Below, piece after piece: positions 1 to 12,200 of a stretch of DNA of 64,000 nt (within the stretch, counting starts at the first letter, position 1; every line of letters starts with the position of its first letter). A program made the position numbers and the translations under genes. The DNA comes from Aquila chrysaetos chrysaetos (taxonomy: Eukaryota; Chordata; Aves; Accipitriformes; Accipitridae), in contig NC_044004.1 of the NCBI RefSeq assembly GCF_900496995.4, positions 85,392,623-85,456,622 of the forward strand, given 5' to 3'. The notes under the pieces were generated by a model. The model saw only the letters and a list, made by a program, of their open reading frames with translations, was not told the origin of the DNA and searched no databases.

Positions 1-3000
1 CCATCCCAAAAAGATGGATAGTCCTTTCAATTCAGGGTAAGCTCTGGTTTTGCTTAGTATATTGCTGAAGTGCTGCATGGTAAGCCTGATATTTATTAGT
101 AGTAGAATTACGGAGTAATTTTAGCATGCACGAGGGAGCAGGATGGAATTACAAGCTTGGACTCTGCTTAATACTGATACGAGTGTTAAACCATCCTGCT
201 GGGTTTCATGGGCACAGGAATATTGCCCAGGGGAGTATCTCCTTCGCTGTGAAAACAGTCACTAAAGACCGGAACAGGGGCAGATTCTTCGGTGTCATCT
301 GCCCCGCGAGAGCAACGTGAAGGCGTGGAGGATTACCTGCAGGGAGGGGAGCTCTCTGCTGCAAAGCCGGGGGTAGCAGCTCCTCCCCTGTTTGGCAGGG
401 TACCTAAAGGAACTTCCCTGCTGTGTGCATTGTGCTGTGGGATGGCTGTGGGAAGCTGTAAAGCGTATAGCCCCCCTTTCCTCCTGCCAGAGCCCCAGCA
501 AGCTAACGCTGACTCGGGGCCTGTCCCGCTGCAAGTTAGGAGCGGTAGGTTGCTGAAGGATGGAAAGCAATGTCATGTGTATAAGTATCTCCACCCAACA
601 AAGTGCAGAGATAACAGGTCATTGAGCTGTCGCTCATTAATGGAGAATTTAGAGAAAGATTAAATGGAAGTCAGTGTCTCATTTTTAATGTTCTTGATCT
701 GTTTTCCCCGGTTCTGGGTCCTTTTCCTTCTCTTTGCTACTGAGATTGGGTAGGGCAACAGTGTAACGCACCCATGTTTGCCAATACTGGTGGCACACTC
801 CTTTTGCCTGGGGCGTTCAGTCTAACTGCGCTGGGTGAGCTAGGCAGGCCGAGCATTTATCACAGCGTGTCCTTTTCGTGTTACAACCCTGTCCCGGTCC
901 ACTTGTGAATTACTTTTTTCCACTTCCTGTCCTGTCCCATAAATGCTATATGGAAGGAAACACGTTATTATAGGGTTGTGGAAGCAGCTGGAATCTGGCC
1001 ATTATCTAAATAACCCATTGAATTTGATCTTTCAGATTCTTTTACCAAAGCCAAAAAGCAGAGCGTGCCTCCTGGTTGGAAATACTGCATCTGTAAGAGG
1101 AAGGGGTGGTTTCGGTAGCGCTCACTGATGCTTGCAATTAAAAAGGTTCGCTGTCGGAACCGTTGTTTTGAGGGTGAGCCTGTATGTGCCTCTACCGCCA
1201 TGGTATTTATAATGGAAAGAACCATGCCCTTCTGTCAAGGCTAGGAATGCAGCTTCGCCATTGCGCGTGGTACCAATACAGTTACGTATGTGGCTTCAGG
1301 GGTCCTCTTTCTTGTCTTGGAAATAAGCACAACTCTTCTGAAACCTGTGGGGTTAAACTGTAAGCTCTCTGGGACACGGTCAAAGTTTGGTTCTCTGAAC
1401 AATGCTAAACTTGCTACTGATATGCAGCGCTTCCATGGAAGAAATGGAGAACGAATCATAGAGAAGTGCAAAAGCGTTGTTATCTCAGAAGTCAGGTCTG
1501 AGAGTTTGCCAGCCGTTATTTACTAATGAGGAGTAACTCCTTACGTGTACTGGTTCGGTTTGGTTTGTGCAGTCACAGTGCTCTGCCATTTAAAAATCTC
1601 ATGTTCAGTTTGAGCTGGGAATATTTTTTAACTTTGGGAGCCACAGAACTGCATGTAATGAGCGTCCCACCGTGTCACAAGGACAATCCATAAAGCAAGG
1701 GGTATTTGAAACCCAACGTGTTCTTCTGCAGTGCTCTCGAAAAACTGCAACGGCTGTCTAAAAAGGGGGATTCGGAGAAGGCACCTAATGCCCTGAGAAG
1801 CCACTTCCTCCTTTCTGACTCACACCAAGTGTCCTCTTTCTCTCTTCTTACTGGCTGTAATAGCATTGTATAGGGCTAACTTTCTATTTTAGACACTTAA
1901 CTTAAACAACTGCAGTCAAGTGGTGGGGCAAGGCTCTGGGAGTCAAATTGTGAATTAATTTTGCATAAACAGGGCTTTCTGCTAACACTTAAAAGATTTT
2001 TAATAAAAGTTCAGCAAGAGAGTGCTTGAGCTTCCATGCTGAACTTAAGTTAGTTCTTGTCTAATGATCCTTTGCTTGAGTATGGTGGTAAGATACATGC
2101 TGTCTCTGAGTGGTTTTTGGGGGTTTTTTTTTGTTTTTTTTTTTTTTTTTAATGAAGTCGTTCTTGATCTACAGTGCTCCAATCTCAAGAGTCAGGCCGC
2201 AGTGTGGAAGATGTGTTGGATATGCAAAACATCGCATTTTTATGGCCAGTTATTTGGTGCTGTGGGTTTAAAAGAGGATTCAGTTATGCTTGTTTTATTT
2301 GAAGAGTTGTGGTGTGGTGGTGTTTTTTTTAAATCTCATCTCTCACCAGTAGAAAAATAACACGACTGAAGTTGAAATAGCAATTCCAGTATTTTGGTCG
2401 CCTAAAGATTCTTCTTGGGGATTGACAATTCCTCCGTGGATGTAAGCCGGAGATTGCTGCTTGTGCTGAATTTTTTAGCTCTTAGTTCGAGTCGTTTCAT
2501 TTTCTTCCTGCAGAGATCTGCATCGGTTTTATTATTTGTGTCCAAAAACTCAATCACGCCTTAATGTTTTAATTATGTACATTCACTTGTACAGTTTTTA
2601 TAGTGCGGTAATGTTTCTTCCATAGAGAAGTGAAAAGTATAGTTAATCTTACTGTAAGCATTAATATTGAAATTGTGGGTGTTTGTACATATATGGATAA
2701 TATTTTTAGATGCATATGGCAAATTCAATACCTCAAAACTTCTTGGAAATGAGGCACTGCCATGGGTTGTATTTGAGCACTCGAATACAGAAGCATATAA
2801 AAATCATTACTCCGCTTTTGAAAATCTTCTCTTTCTACCTGCCAACAGGCACTTGCCTCTTGTAGCTACAGATGGGCTTATTAAAACTGCATAACAGTAC
2901 TTGTTACTGATCACAAATTTGGTGGAATTTGAAAGGCAAGTTCACCCTGCAATACCTGATGCATTTTAATGTTACGTTTAGTGCTTGGTAATGATACATT

Positions 3001-3779
3001 TTCTGCAGCCTGTTGAAAATGTGAATGCCCCGTGCTGGAAATAAGGTGTGTTAAGCTCCATATACTAATCTGCGAGCCAGTTTTCTCATTTCCCTTCTTC
3101 AGGTTGGGAACAAAGTCATTCTTGTGAAACAATGTATTTCTAAGCCGTGAAAACACAGCAAGGCTTCTCTTCCACCTCCTGTGTTTTCCCCCACCAGATG
3201 TATGAGGTAAGGCACCCTTTGTGTCGCAAAGCCTATTTTGGAAGGGACGATGTTACATATCCGGTGGGGTGTTTTCTGATGCTGTGGCACTGGCAATGGG
3301 AATGAGGCGTTTGCGTCCTTTTGGTGGCGAAAAGCAGCAAAGGCAGGAGGCGTGTGAAATCCTCTCTGCCGAGCAAGAAACACCTTGCTTGCCCTGCTGT
3401 AGTGGAGGAGTCCTGACGGGCAGGATTTCTCTGTCTGATCCGCTGCAGCTCACAGGAGGGTTATGTGCCTGAGAGGGTTTGTCCTCCTTTCACCTGGGCA
3501 CGGTGCCTGTCTCTTCCCGTGGTCTCCAGGCTGCTGGGGACACCTCCGCCAGCCCTGGACGGGTTGGAGGGTGACAGAGCAGGTGGCAGAGTGCCACGGA
3601 GCGTGGCCGGCCCTCACGAGAGGTGGGCTGAATCCCCCCGCCCAGCCCGGTGAGCATCCCTGCCACCTGCCTGCCCTGGACTGTGCTCTGACTCCAGCCA
3701 AGCCTTGAGATTTTCAAGGGGAGGTGGCCGACTGCGTTCTGACTCGTGATTTTTGTTTTAGCGCAATCATGTTATTTGG
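1..3779. other. Upstream intergenic sequence, no gene recognised
   Basis: I see no conserved protein segment, RNA gene or complete mobile element here. Short open frames occur on both strands but have no family resemblance, and many lack an ATG. A T-rich tract lies near 2,123-2,150. GC content rises from about 3.3 kb toward the BMP3 promoter. Distal BMP3 control elements could lie here, but sequence alone does not show them. Confidence 0.6.
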
Positions 3780-4484
3780 CTGCCTTTGGAAAAGGCTGGG
3801 CAGAGGCGGGAAGGGGACCGTCCCGCCACCCTGTTCCCCGCCTGCCCTCGGGGACGCAGTCAGTGCCAGTGATCGCATTTCCAGAGTCGGGTCTCCCTCT
3901 GTCTCTGCGCGGGTCTGCGCGCTTCCCTCCGGGTGGCGGTTTCCCCTTCGCTTTGCCTCCTGCTTGCAGCCGGAGCCGAACGAGGAGGCGGTGCGATTGG
4001 CTGCCGATTACACAGAGCGGCCCCGAGCGCCGGCACTCACACTCACGCTCACTCGCACACGCACATACGCGCGCACACCCCACAAAAACTCACCCGGGCT
4101 GCGCCTGCACCAGTCGAAGCGGGGAGCGAGCATCCGGCTGCACGGCGAGCAACACCTCCACCTCTCGCCAAAAAACAACCTGCACAGCGAGGGGAATAAA
4201 CACCTTCACTGCCAGCACCGGGGAGGACGGGCGGTTTATACCGTGGCGCTTTCCTCCACCCCACCTTTTTTTTCTTCTTTTTTAATTTTTTTTTTTCTTC
4301 CCCCAAAAGAGGAAATCCCGTCTGCGCTTTTTAGCGCAGCCCCACCCGCAGCACCCGTCGCAGCCGGGGGTTGCACCTGGCCCAAGCGAACTTCGCTGGG
4401 GGTCTCGGTCTCGCCTGCCTGCTGGCCGGGGCAGCCACGAGGAGGGGGACTCCGGCGCCCGCCCAGCCGGGTCGGAGGGGCAGG
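3780..4484 (+). promoter_or_regulatory. BMP3: BMP3 CpG-rich promoter and 5' UTR
   Basis: A GC- and CpG-rich block runs from about 3,780 through exon 1 to about 5,060 and fits a CpG-island promoter. It contains an inverted CCAAT box (ATTGG at 3,996-4,000), a CA-rich stretch at about 4,036-4,083, a weak TATA-like GTTTATACC near 4,234, and a T-rich tract at 4,266-4,300. The transcription start cannot be fixed from sequence. The frame upstream of the start codon is open back to 4,371 but contains no ATG, so it is taken as 5' UTR. Confidence 0.6.
3996..4000 (-). promoter_or_regulatory. Inverted CCAAT box (NF-Y-type) in BMP3 promoter
   Basis: ATTGG within GCGATTGGCTG reads CCAAT on the minus strand, about 485 bp before the start codon and inside the CpG island. 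NF-Y commonly binds this core. Functional use is inferred only from position. Confidence 0.35.
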
Positions 4485-4857
4485 ATGGCGGCGTCGACCC
4501 GCTGGGTGCTGTGCCTGTGCCTGGGCTGGGGCTGCCTGTGCCTGGCGCTGGGGGACGTGCTGAAGGCGCGCCGGGTCGGGCTGCGGCGGCGAGCTGCCCC
4601 GGGAGGAGTGCGGGGCGGCCGGGCGAGAGCCGCGGCAGGTGACTACGGCTTGGGGCAGCGGCAGGAGGAGCGGCGGCGGCCGGAGCGGCTGCAGCCGGGG
4701 GACAAGGTCTCGGAGCACATGCTGCGGCTCTACGACCAGTACAGCGGCGGTCGCGGGGGGCGGGCGGCGGCGCCGCGGCCCCACGACCCGCCGGGGCTGC
4801 CCGCGCCGCACCCGCGGCAGGGCAACACGGTGCGCGGCTTCCGCCCGCTGGCAGCAG
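4485..4857 (+). CDS. BMP3: BMP3 coding exon 1: signal peptide and start of prodomain
   Basis: This exon encodes residues 1-124 and the first base of codon 125 of bone morphogenetic protein 3, a secreted TGF-beta-superfamily ligand that in vertebrates antagonises osteogenic BMP signalling. The ATG has a strong context (A at -3, G at +4) and is followed by a hydrophobic signal peptide at residues 7-22. The next segment is Arg/Gly/Ala/Pro-rich and leads into a prodomain helix around [12 protein letters not shown]. The exon ends at CAGCAG before GTGAGT at 4,858, leaving phase 1. Joining to 16,362 restores a Gly codon and keeps the frame. The three exons give 491 residues, slightly longer than I recall for the mammalian protein; the extra length may lie in this GC-rich exon. 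Confidence 0.9.
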
Positions 4858-7800
4858 GTGAGTGCCGGGGGGGGGGGGACGACGGGCGAGGAGGGGCTGG
4901 CGGCGGGACCCCGGCCCGTCGGGGAGCCCCGCAGAGCCGCCCCCGGCCGCAGAGCTCGGCCGGCGGCGGGGCGGCGGCTGCCCGCGGCGGAGGGCGGGCG
5001 CTCGGCGGGGAGACCTCGGCCGCTGTGCGGGCTAAGCGAGCTGCCGGAGCGGCCGGCTTTCGGGTGACGCTCTGCAGGCGAGTAGGCTTCGGTGGTTCCG
5101 CGGAAACGGAGGTAACGGTCCGTTCGTACCCCTGCGAAGATACACTGCTGGTTCTGCGCGGCAGCCGTCTCGCAGAGCGGGCTGGCTGGTTTAGCGCCCG
5201 GGGAGCTCGATGTAGGGAAGAGGGTGAGAAAAGGATGCTTCTGCGGCAACAGTCGCATATTTTAGCATATCGTGTTTACGTCGTCTCCCGTGTTTTAATT
5301 GCTGGTTTAGCTCTTCAACTCTGTATGCGACGTCTCCGCCGTACGATATCCGAGTACCATGTGAGGGAAGCGGAGCAATTAATGTATCCCCTCTGGAGTC
5401 TCCTTTTATCGGTGTTTCGCATGTGTTGCTTCTCTTGAAACCGAGGGCTGATTTGCATCCGATAGTGCAGTAACATGGTTTGGCGATCCTTTAGACTATC
5501 TACAGAGTATTCATTTTGAGACGTTGGTGACAGTACTGGCAATTAGGGGCAGTGGCAAATGAGTCTAGTTGAAGTGTAATTCGTGCACAGTAAATACTGC
5601 ATCTCGGCGTCTTTGGCAGTGACGCTTAGATCTCTCCATCATTGCAGAGTGGCATGCACAGGTAGATTTATGAAAATGTACACTGTTCTTTCACAAAGGG
5701 GGAGGGCGTGTATTTAACGTGGCAGCATCCCGAAAGAGCTCTGTCCTAGCAGAAGGGTGAGATGGCACTGTCTTGGCGCTGCATTCCCCCACGCCGCTGT
5801 TCTGCTTTTTCTCCATCTGACCTCTGCAAGGGCTAAATGGAAATGCCAGAACTCAAACGTGACCTTTGCTGGGATACGCTTCCCAGGTCCACTGCATCCC
5901 TAAAACTTGCTGTTTGTACGACAACTGTCGTGCCGTGCATAGCAGCCCGATTGCCAGTCTCTTATATTTCATAGCACTAGTGGATTGACACAGCGGCTTT
6001 TTCACAGACGAGCATCCGTCAGTAAAACCGAGTGTTGTCTGGGAGTTTCAGTGACCTGCGTAGATCCCTTCCTCTCCCAGAAAACTGAGAGCTGGGTGCC
6101 AGACTTCCCATAGGTTTCTTTGCGAGTCATTACTTCTGATTCTTCCAAGGCAACGATGTCTACTATAGGGTAGCGTTGCACAGAGATCAACTACCATGAA
6201 TAATTGAATGGCTTTGGTGTCTTAGGCTTCAGCCCTATAAACGTTCTCCATCGCATGCTACTGCAAGTAGTTCTGTCCACAAGAGAAGCTTTAGAGGCTA
6301 GTGGCGTAAATACCCTGGGTTTGGAGGATGGAGAGCTGCGACTGCCCACTTGCTGCTCCTACAGAGGAACTCTCTTGTCTTTCTAACGTGACGATTTTTT
6401 GCAGTAAATAGAAGGTCTAATGTACGTGCCTTCGTTCCGAAATAAGCAGTTACCTCACTGAAGGAGTGGGGGAGGGTATAATCCTAGCAGAGTGATATTT
6501 GCTCCTTCAAGCATACCTAATTAATGATATTTATTGTTCTAAACCTAGAAGGCCTTTGGTTGAAATCCCGTCTCTGTGGTCTTTCTGATTATATTTATAC
6601 TCTCACTCGACATTGGGTGGCAGCAGTCCTATAAACACACTGTTCGCTAAGCCCTTTCCTCCTTCTCCAATACTTTCACGGTTGGAGTGCCAACGCAATA
6701 AATTGTGAGCGGTTTTAAGTTTTTTGACACTTTTATAAGTATTTATGCAAAATATTTAACCGGTTAGTTAGCTGTTGCCTTTCTCTCACCGTAGGCGGCA
6801 GCAGCTCATTTTGTATGGTTGTTGATGGCAGGAAAGTGCATTTCCAGAAAACCCTTAGTTCAAATGTTCTTTGGAGTGGTGGGGGGGAGTGAAAAGGCCT
6901 TTTCTGGTTTCTGACTTCTTCCTTGCACCCGACTGCCTGGCCAGCCCTGTGATGGAAACGGCACATCGACAGTATTTCCCTCTCGAGGTAGTTGGTTTCC
7001 AGATCCTCTGCTCTGACTGTTGCGCTCCTCGGCTGCAAATTTCAGCTTCCCACAGGCTTCCACTTGTCCTTAATGTGGCTGCATCAGTTAAATTAATAAA
7101 TGATGTTGCCGTTACTCCTTCAGCACATTTTACAATCCCCGCTGCGAGCCCTTTCAGGAGACAGCTTGTTGTGTGCAATAAGCAGAACTTCCCTAAGAAT
7201 CTGCCCATTTCTCCTGCATCTACAGCAAGAGGCCTTGAAGGAAATCTTTAGTGATTTCATTTGCAGTTTAACCACACGTTTTGCAATTTAATCATATCTT
7301 TTCAGGAGAGAAACTGTTTCTCTTCTGAAACACAACTCTGGAATGTGGCTTTGAAACCTTTCTGTCCTCGCTTTTCCTGTGGAGGGCTTCTGGCTCTTCC
7401 GCAGCACACTGGAAAGGCCTTTCCCAGATCTCCCAGGTAACCCACCAGACAAATTTTTGAGACCCTGTAAGACAGAGTGTTGTGTGATGGGACTAAGAAC
7501 CGGTGGGACTTGTTGAAACTCATCCCGGTTTCTAGTCCAAGAAAAGCGGGGCTGCGTGTGGCAACTGCGGTCTTGCAATGGACAGCCAACAAGAAGGAAC
7601 TAAAAAGTGATTAATCAAAAGAAGCATCCTAAGAAGTGTTAAATGCAAGTTTTTCTTTCCGTGGCTCAGTCCTCCGAGGGGATAGGACGAGAACTTCAGC
7701 CCTGCGTGGGCACCTCTGAAGTTTCCGTCCCACGCTGCCCCGAAATCTCTCGCGCACCAGATTTCACGACTAGGCTGAACTATTAGTGGTTTCGTTGTTT

Positions 7801-8973
7801 GGGCTGGGGGTTTTGGCCTTTGATTTTGATGAATGTTCATGTGATCTTCTATTCGGGCAAATTTCCTTTCCATTAATCTTGCTAAATTATCCCAAACCAC
7901 AATTTTTCAGTGCGAGTCACTTAAAAAAGGAACCTTTGATGCCCGTGACAATGCTGAAGGAAACCCCGGGCCCCGAATCCGTTACAAGTGAAGTAAGGAT
8001 GTACAACATTCACGGCATATCTAGTTACATTCCAGTACTGTTCTCTCTCGTTGACTTAACTGCTCTAATTTACTTCTATGTATTTGAGTCAAAGGATGTT
8101 CAGCCAGTGATTTCCATGGCAGCTGTGTCATTGTTGTGGGGTGTTTCTGGGATGATACTAGTAGCTCTTGTCTTGCTTAGGCCAGGCCTCACAGCGAGCT
8201 CTGCTTCAGTAAAAATCCTAAGACAGAGCCTTTTCCGGTTCTTTCCCCGTGTGTACTACAACAGCGAGTGGCTTTCCAGTCCCTGTGACTCTAAAAAGAC
8301 AGATAGGAAGAAGGTCAGACGATATATGAGTTAGAGCCGAACACTTTGACAATTCTGGCAAGCGTACTCTTAAACTGCGCGGTCGAGTCTGTGCATCGGT
8401 TTCTGCACACGACCATTCTTTTCTCCTGCTGCTTAGTGAAACCGCTGAATGACCAGACCTCCAGCTGATATAAATCTGCTTACCTTCAGTGCTTCCCGTA
8501 GAGGTGTGCTGATCTGCGACTTCTGAGGCTCAGGATCTGGAGGAAAGATAGAGCGCAGAATAAATAAAAGAGAGCGGAAAGATTAAAGCCTTACGCGCAA
8601 GACTTTCAGTTTGCTTTTGAAAGCGCTTTTAATCGTAGCATCGCTAAAGCAGCATGTCTTGCAAATGAGTCATTTAAAAAACTCGACTTTAATTGGAGGG
8701 TCCCTCTAATGATGTTATAGTAAAGCTATACAGTCAGAAATTACTTTAAACTCTTTTTTATTGACTGAATTTCAAGTAATTTTAGGTATTACACCCGCCC
8801 CTAGGCCAATTTTTGTGGTTTAAGAACTATGTTCTCCTCCTTTTCAAAACGCCTTTCTTTCCTTTGTTGTGGTATGAAATGCCCACGCAAACAAGGGAAA
8901 CAGAGTACTGCACAGGGAAACCAGCTAGTCGCCGGCCACTGTCAGCCTGCAAAAACCAGTACGGGCCAAATTC

Positions 8974-9073
8974 TAACCTCTTTGAGCTCTAGTAACGTTA
9001 AAGGTCTTTTGTAACGAAAGCGTTAACCTCTTTGAGCTCTAGTAACGTTAAAGGTCTTTTGTAACGAAAGCGT
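8974..9073. repeat. Perfect tandem duplication of a 50-bp unit
   Basis: Two adjacent, identical 50-bp copies (8,974-9,023 and 9,024-9,073) begin TAACCTCTTTGAGCTCTAG and end GAAAGCGT. Perfect identity suggests a recent duplication or an assembly duplication. The unit lies just left of the low-complexity G/T tract. Confidence 0.95.
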
Positions 9074-9106
9074 TAAAACCATTCGGGCAGGAGATGGTGA
9101 GAGCGT

Positions 9107-9227
9107 GGGGTTTTTTGGTTTGGGGGTTTTGGGTTGGGGGTTTTTTGGTTTTTGTTTTGTTTTGGTTTTTGGGTTGTTTTTTGGGGTTGGTTTTTTTGGT
9201 TGTGGTTTTTTTTTTTTTTTTTTTTTT
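9107..9227. repeat. G/T-rich low-complexity tract ending in T22
   Basis: About 120 bp on the + strand contain only G and T, as alternating G2-5 and T2-8 runs, and end in a T22 run (9,206-9,227). Several runs of three or more Gs close together could form a G-quadruplex. The minus strand would be the matching C/A strand. A degenerated poly(A) tail on the minus strand is an alternative origin, but I see no SINE or LINE body attached. Confidence 0.85.
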
Positions 9228-12200
9228 GCTGTACCCCTATAAATAAAATGCAAGCAGCAGCATTCTGGTAGTTTTTCAAGCAGAATGAACTTGAAGACGA
9301 TTACGCTATGTTTTGGGCAGGCTGGGCTCTAATCTGCAAACCTTCTCTAATGCAAATAGGCAGGATCTCTGTAGGTTTGGCCTCTCGGGACCAGACTCAG
9401 AATGTGAATTTTCTGGCTTCTGTTACCACCTGTCTCGCTGTGCTGTCACGCACGTGGATGGCCTGTGCTCACGGTTGCCAGTCGGTCACAGTTTCTAGAG
9501 CCTGTCACTTCACTTGTGAAGAGTACTGGCCTCGAGGGGACAGACGAACTGTGCGCATCTTGGTTTTCATATAGCCGACCTGTTCCCACGAGCTGAAGTG
9601 GAATCCATCGTGACTGTGAGAAGGAGTAGAGTTGGCTTTTTGTGTTCCCCTTCCCAGATCTGTGTCCTTTACTGATGCAACCTTCTTATTTGCTTAGCTT
9701 ATGCTACCTTTGAGTTTGATGTTTAGTTTTCAGACCTGCTGTGGTCTTTCTGCTTAAAGTATATAGGAAGAGAGATCATTTGCCCATTGTGCAGCCTATT
9801 TTTTATGTGAAATGTGCATATCTGTGGTTTTCATATCATAAAATCCACATGTAAGTTAGATCCTGAGCACACACCATTGCTGTTTCTTGGAGTTCTTTAC
9901 TTAAGTAGCTGTTTCTTGAAGTTCTTTATTTAAGTAGCCGATAGCTTTAGTCAGAGTGGTGGACTTTTGACTTGTTTATATCAAGGTACGAGCTGTTATG
10001 ACCTTACCTGCTTTGATAGTAAGAATTAATAAATGTGAAAGAATTAACAAAACCAGTTTGACACCAAGTCCTATGCTCTTTACAAAGAGAAAATGGGATC
10101 CTATATTTTTCTTTTGCATAATAGTCAAACTGGTAAGGGGGAAGCAGCAATCGAGTAAGAGCAAAGGTGGGAGAAAAGAAGAAATCTGGCTTCCAAATTT
10201 GTGTTCCTGTTCTGGAACTTGTTCCCATTTCCAGCTTGGAGTGAACTTTTGTAGCTAGGCTATGAACCCATGAAAACCAAGTTTTACAATGGAAACACTG
10301 ATACGTTCTTAGCGGTGCAGTGGCACAAGGGCACCACTTTAATATCTCATTTAAATGATGGCTAATGATGACTATATAACTAAATAGTCCTCATTATTGC
10401 ATCCTTTTTCACCCGTGGGATAGATTTGGCAGTCCATAAAAACGTCAGTGCATCCTCTATAAAGGTAAACACACCACATGTTAGTGGTCTCGTTCCAGCC
10501 TATTGATGCCTGGAAATGCCCCTTGGAACATGAATATGTTCATGCTGGTGACGTCAGTCTCCACAGACCTACTGCTTTTTCCTAAAATACCTTTTTAATG
10601 CCAGTAACAGGCAATCCATACAGCTGTGGGTTATTGCAGGAAGGTGAGGAAGCATGGGTCATGCCTCTGAAGATTCAGCGAGTACAAGTACTTCAGCTGT
10701 AGTGCTATGAGCTGGGTTCATTTCTCGTCTGAGCTATCCGTCAATAAGCTGGCATCTCTGATACCCCAAACAGTGAGTGACGGCACACCCTGACGGTGTC
10801 TGGGTGACAACCACCTGTGTGACACAGTAAGGCTTTTCTGCTTTAGGCCTGGAGGGACTGTACCTCTGCTCTCCCCCCACCCCGGAGAGCTCTGTTGTCG
10901 CTCGTACGGGAGAGTGGGGGAGTGATGCTGGCCCAGTACAAGCTTTGCCATGGTGCTACTGGGGTCTGGGTTTCCCCCTTCGAGCAAGGGGAGAGCGCAC
11001 AGGTGGAATGATCACTTGCGTATGGGCTGAGGAGGCCGATGAATATGTAGCCTATCCATTTAACTGCATGCAACTTCCAATTGCATTCTACACGAATGCA
11101 AACAATGAGATGTTCTCCTCGTCGAGTACCTTTTTGCCCAGCTCGTGGCTGCCGCTCCAAAGCTCTACACTGTAGAAGCGAGCGATACTAACGAACAGCG
11201 CAGCGAGGCTATGTCTTACCTATTGCAATTCAAAAGAGCTCTGTTGTGCAGAGCTTGGTCTTGAAAATTCCTCATCGGGCTGGCAGCAACATACGGTGAT
11301 GCCTTGGTGGGGAGCAGAGATTGCCCTTAAAATCTGGCCTCAGAGTATCTGGAAGGTAGCATCGTATTCCTTGCGTATAGCTCTGTTGTACGTACTTTTC
11401 CTTTGCTTGTTTCCTCTTAAGTCATCTTCTCCTTACGTGCTTTGTGGCCGAGAAGTGTTCTGCGCTTCCTGTTTTGTACTACAAAAGAGCAAATCTGGGT
11501 TAGCAGAACTCACTTTAAGTAAGAAACTAACACGCTTAGCTCAAGTAGCGGTGCTCGGATAGAAATCGGCTGCTTGCAGAGTTGGGAAGGGTATTAGGTG
11601 AGCCAGGGAAGTTACTCCTGCTCAAATAATACTGAGTTGCCACTGAATTGGGTTGTATACTGCCACAAATGAGCGCAAGGTTTACCAAGTACAGCTGCTG
11701 AAAGGTACCAGACGGAATCTTGCCAGGCAGTAAGGTGACGGACCCGATTGTGAGTTTGCTCCGGCAGCTGCCTGCAGTGCGGGGATGCCCAAGGTTCGTA
11801 CGATCTTCCCACCGCCGCTGTATCCTAAGAGCCAGCCCAGGCAAAAGGGGACCTTCTGCCCAGCATCCCTCCGAAAGGTCATACTTTAGCATCAGATTCT
11901 TGTCTATGTCTGCAACAGACCATTTCTTGTCTGGGTGACTGGCACAAAGAAGGCTGCTGCAAAGCTGCTGTTTTCACCATTTTTGTTTGATATTGAAAAC
12001 ATAAATAAGAAAAAAGCTATTGTGATGCCATGATCTTCTAGGGCATAGGTTTCTGGGCCGGTGTTTTTGCTTGCTTTCACCTGCGAAACTGACTTGATCC
12101 TTCTAGACCAATAGAGGGCTTTGTTGCAAGGAGGTCTTGTTGCCTTTGAGGCTTTCAAGGTCGTGTTATAAGAGGGCAAACTGACCAGAGGCCTTAGCTG

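Noticed and set aside
4371-4484. N-terminal extension of BMP3 by 38 codons
   Set aside because: The frame is open but begins with TTG, not ATG. The ATG at 4,485 has a strong context and is followed directly by a signal peptide.
4236-5258. 340-codon minus-strand open frame across BMP3 exon 1
   Set aside because: Antisense shadow of the GC-rich exon and promoter; Pro/Arg-rich with no motif.
7786-8334. 182-codon open frame in BMP3 intron 1
   Set aside because: It begins at GTG, has no recognisable domain and no promoter or splice context. The hydrophobic stretch near its middle could be chance.
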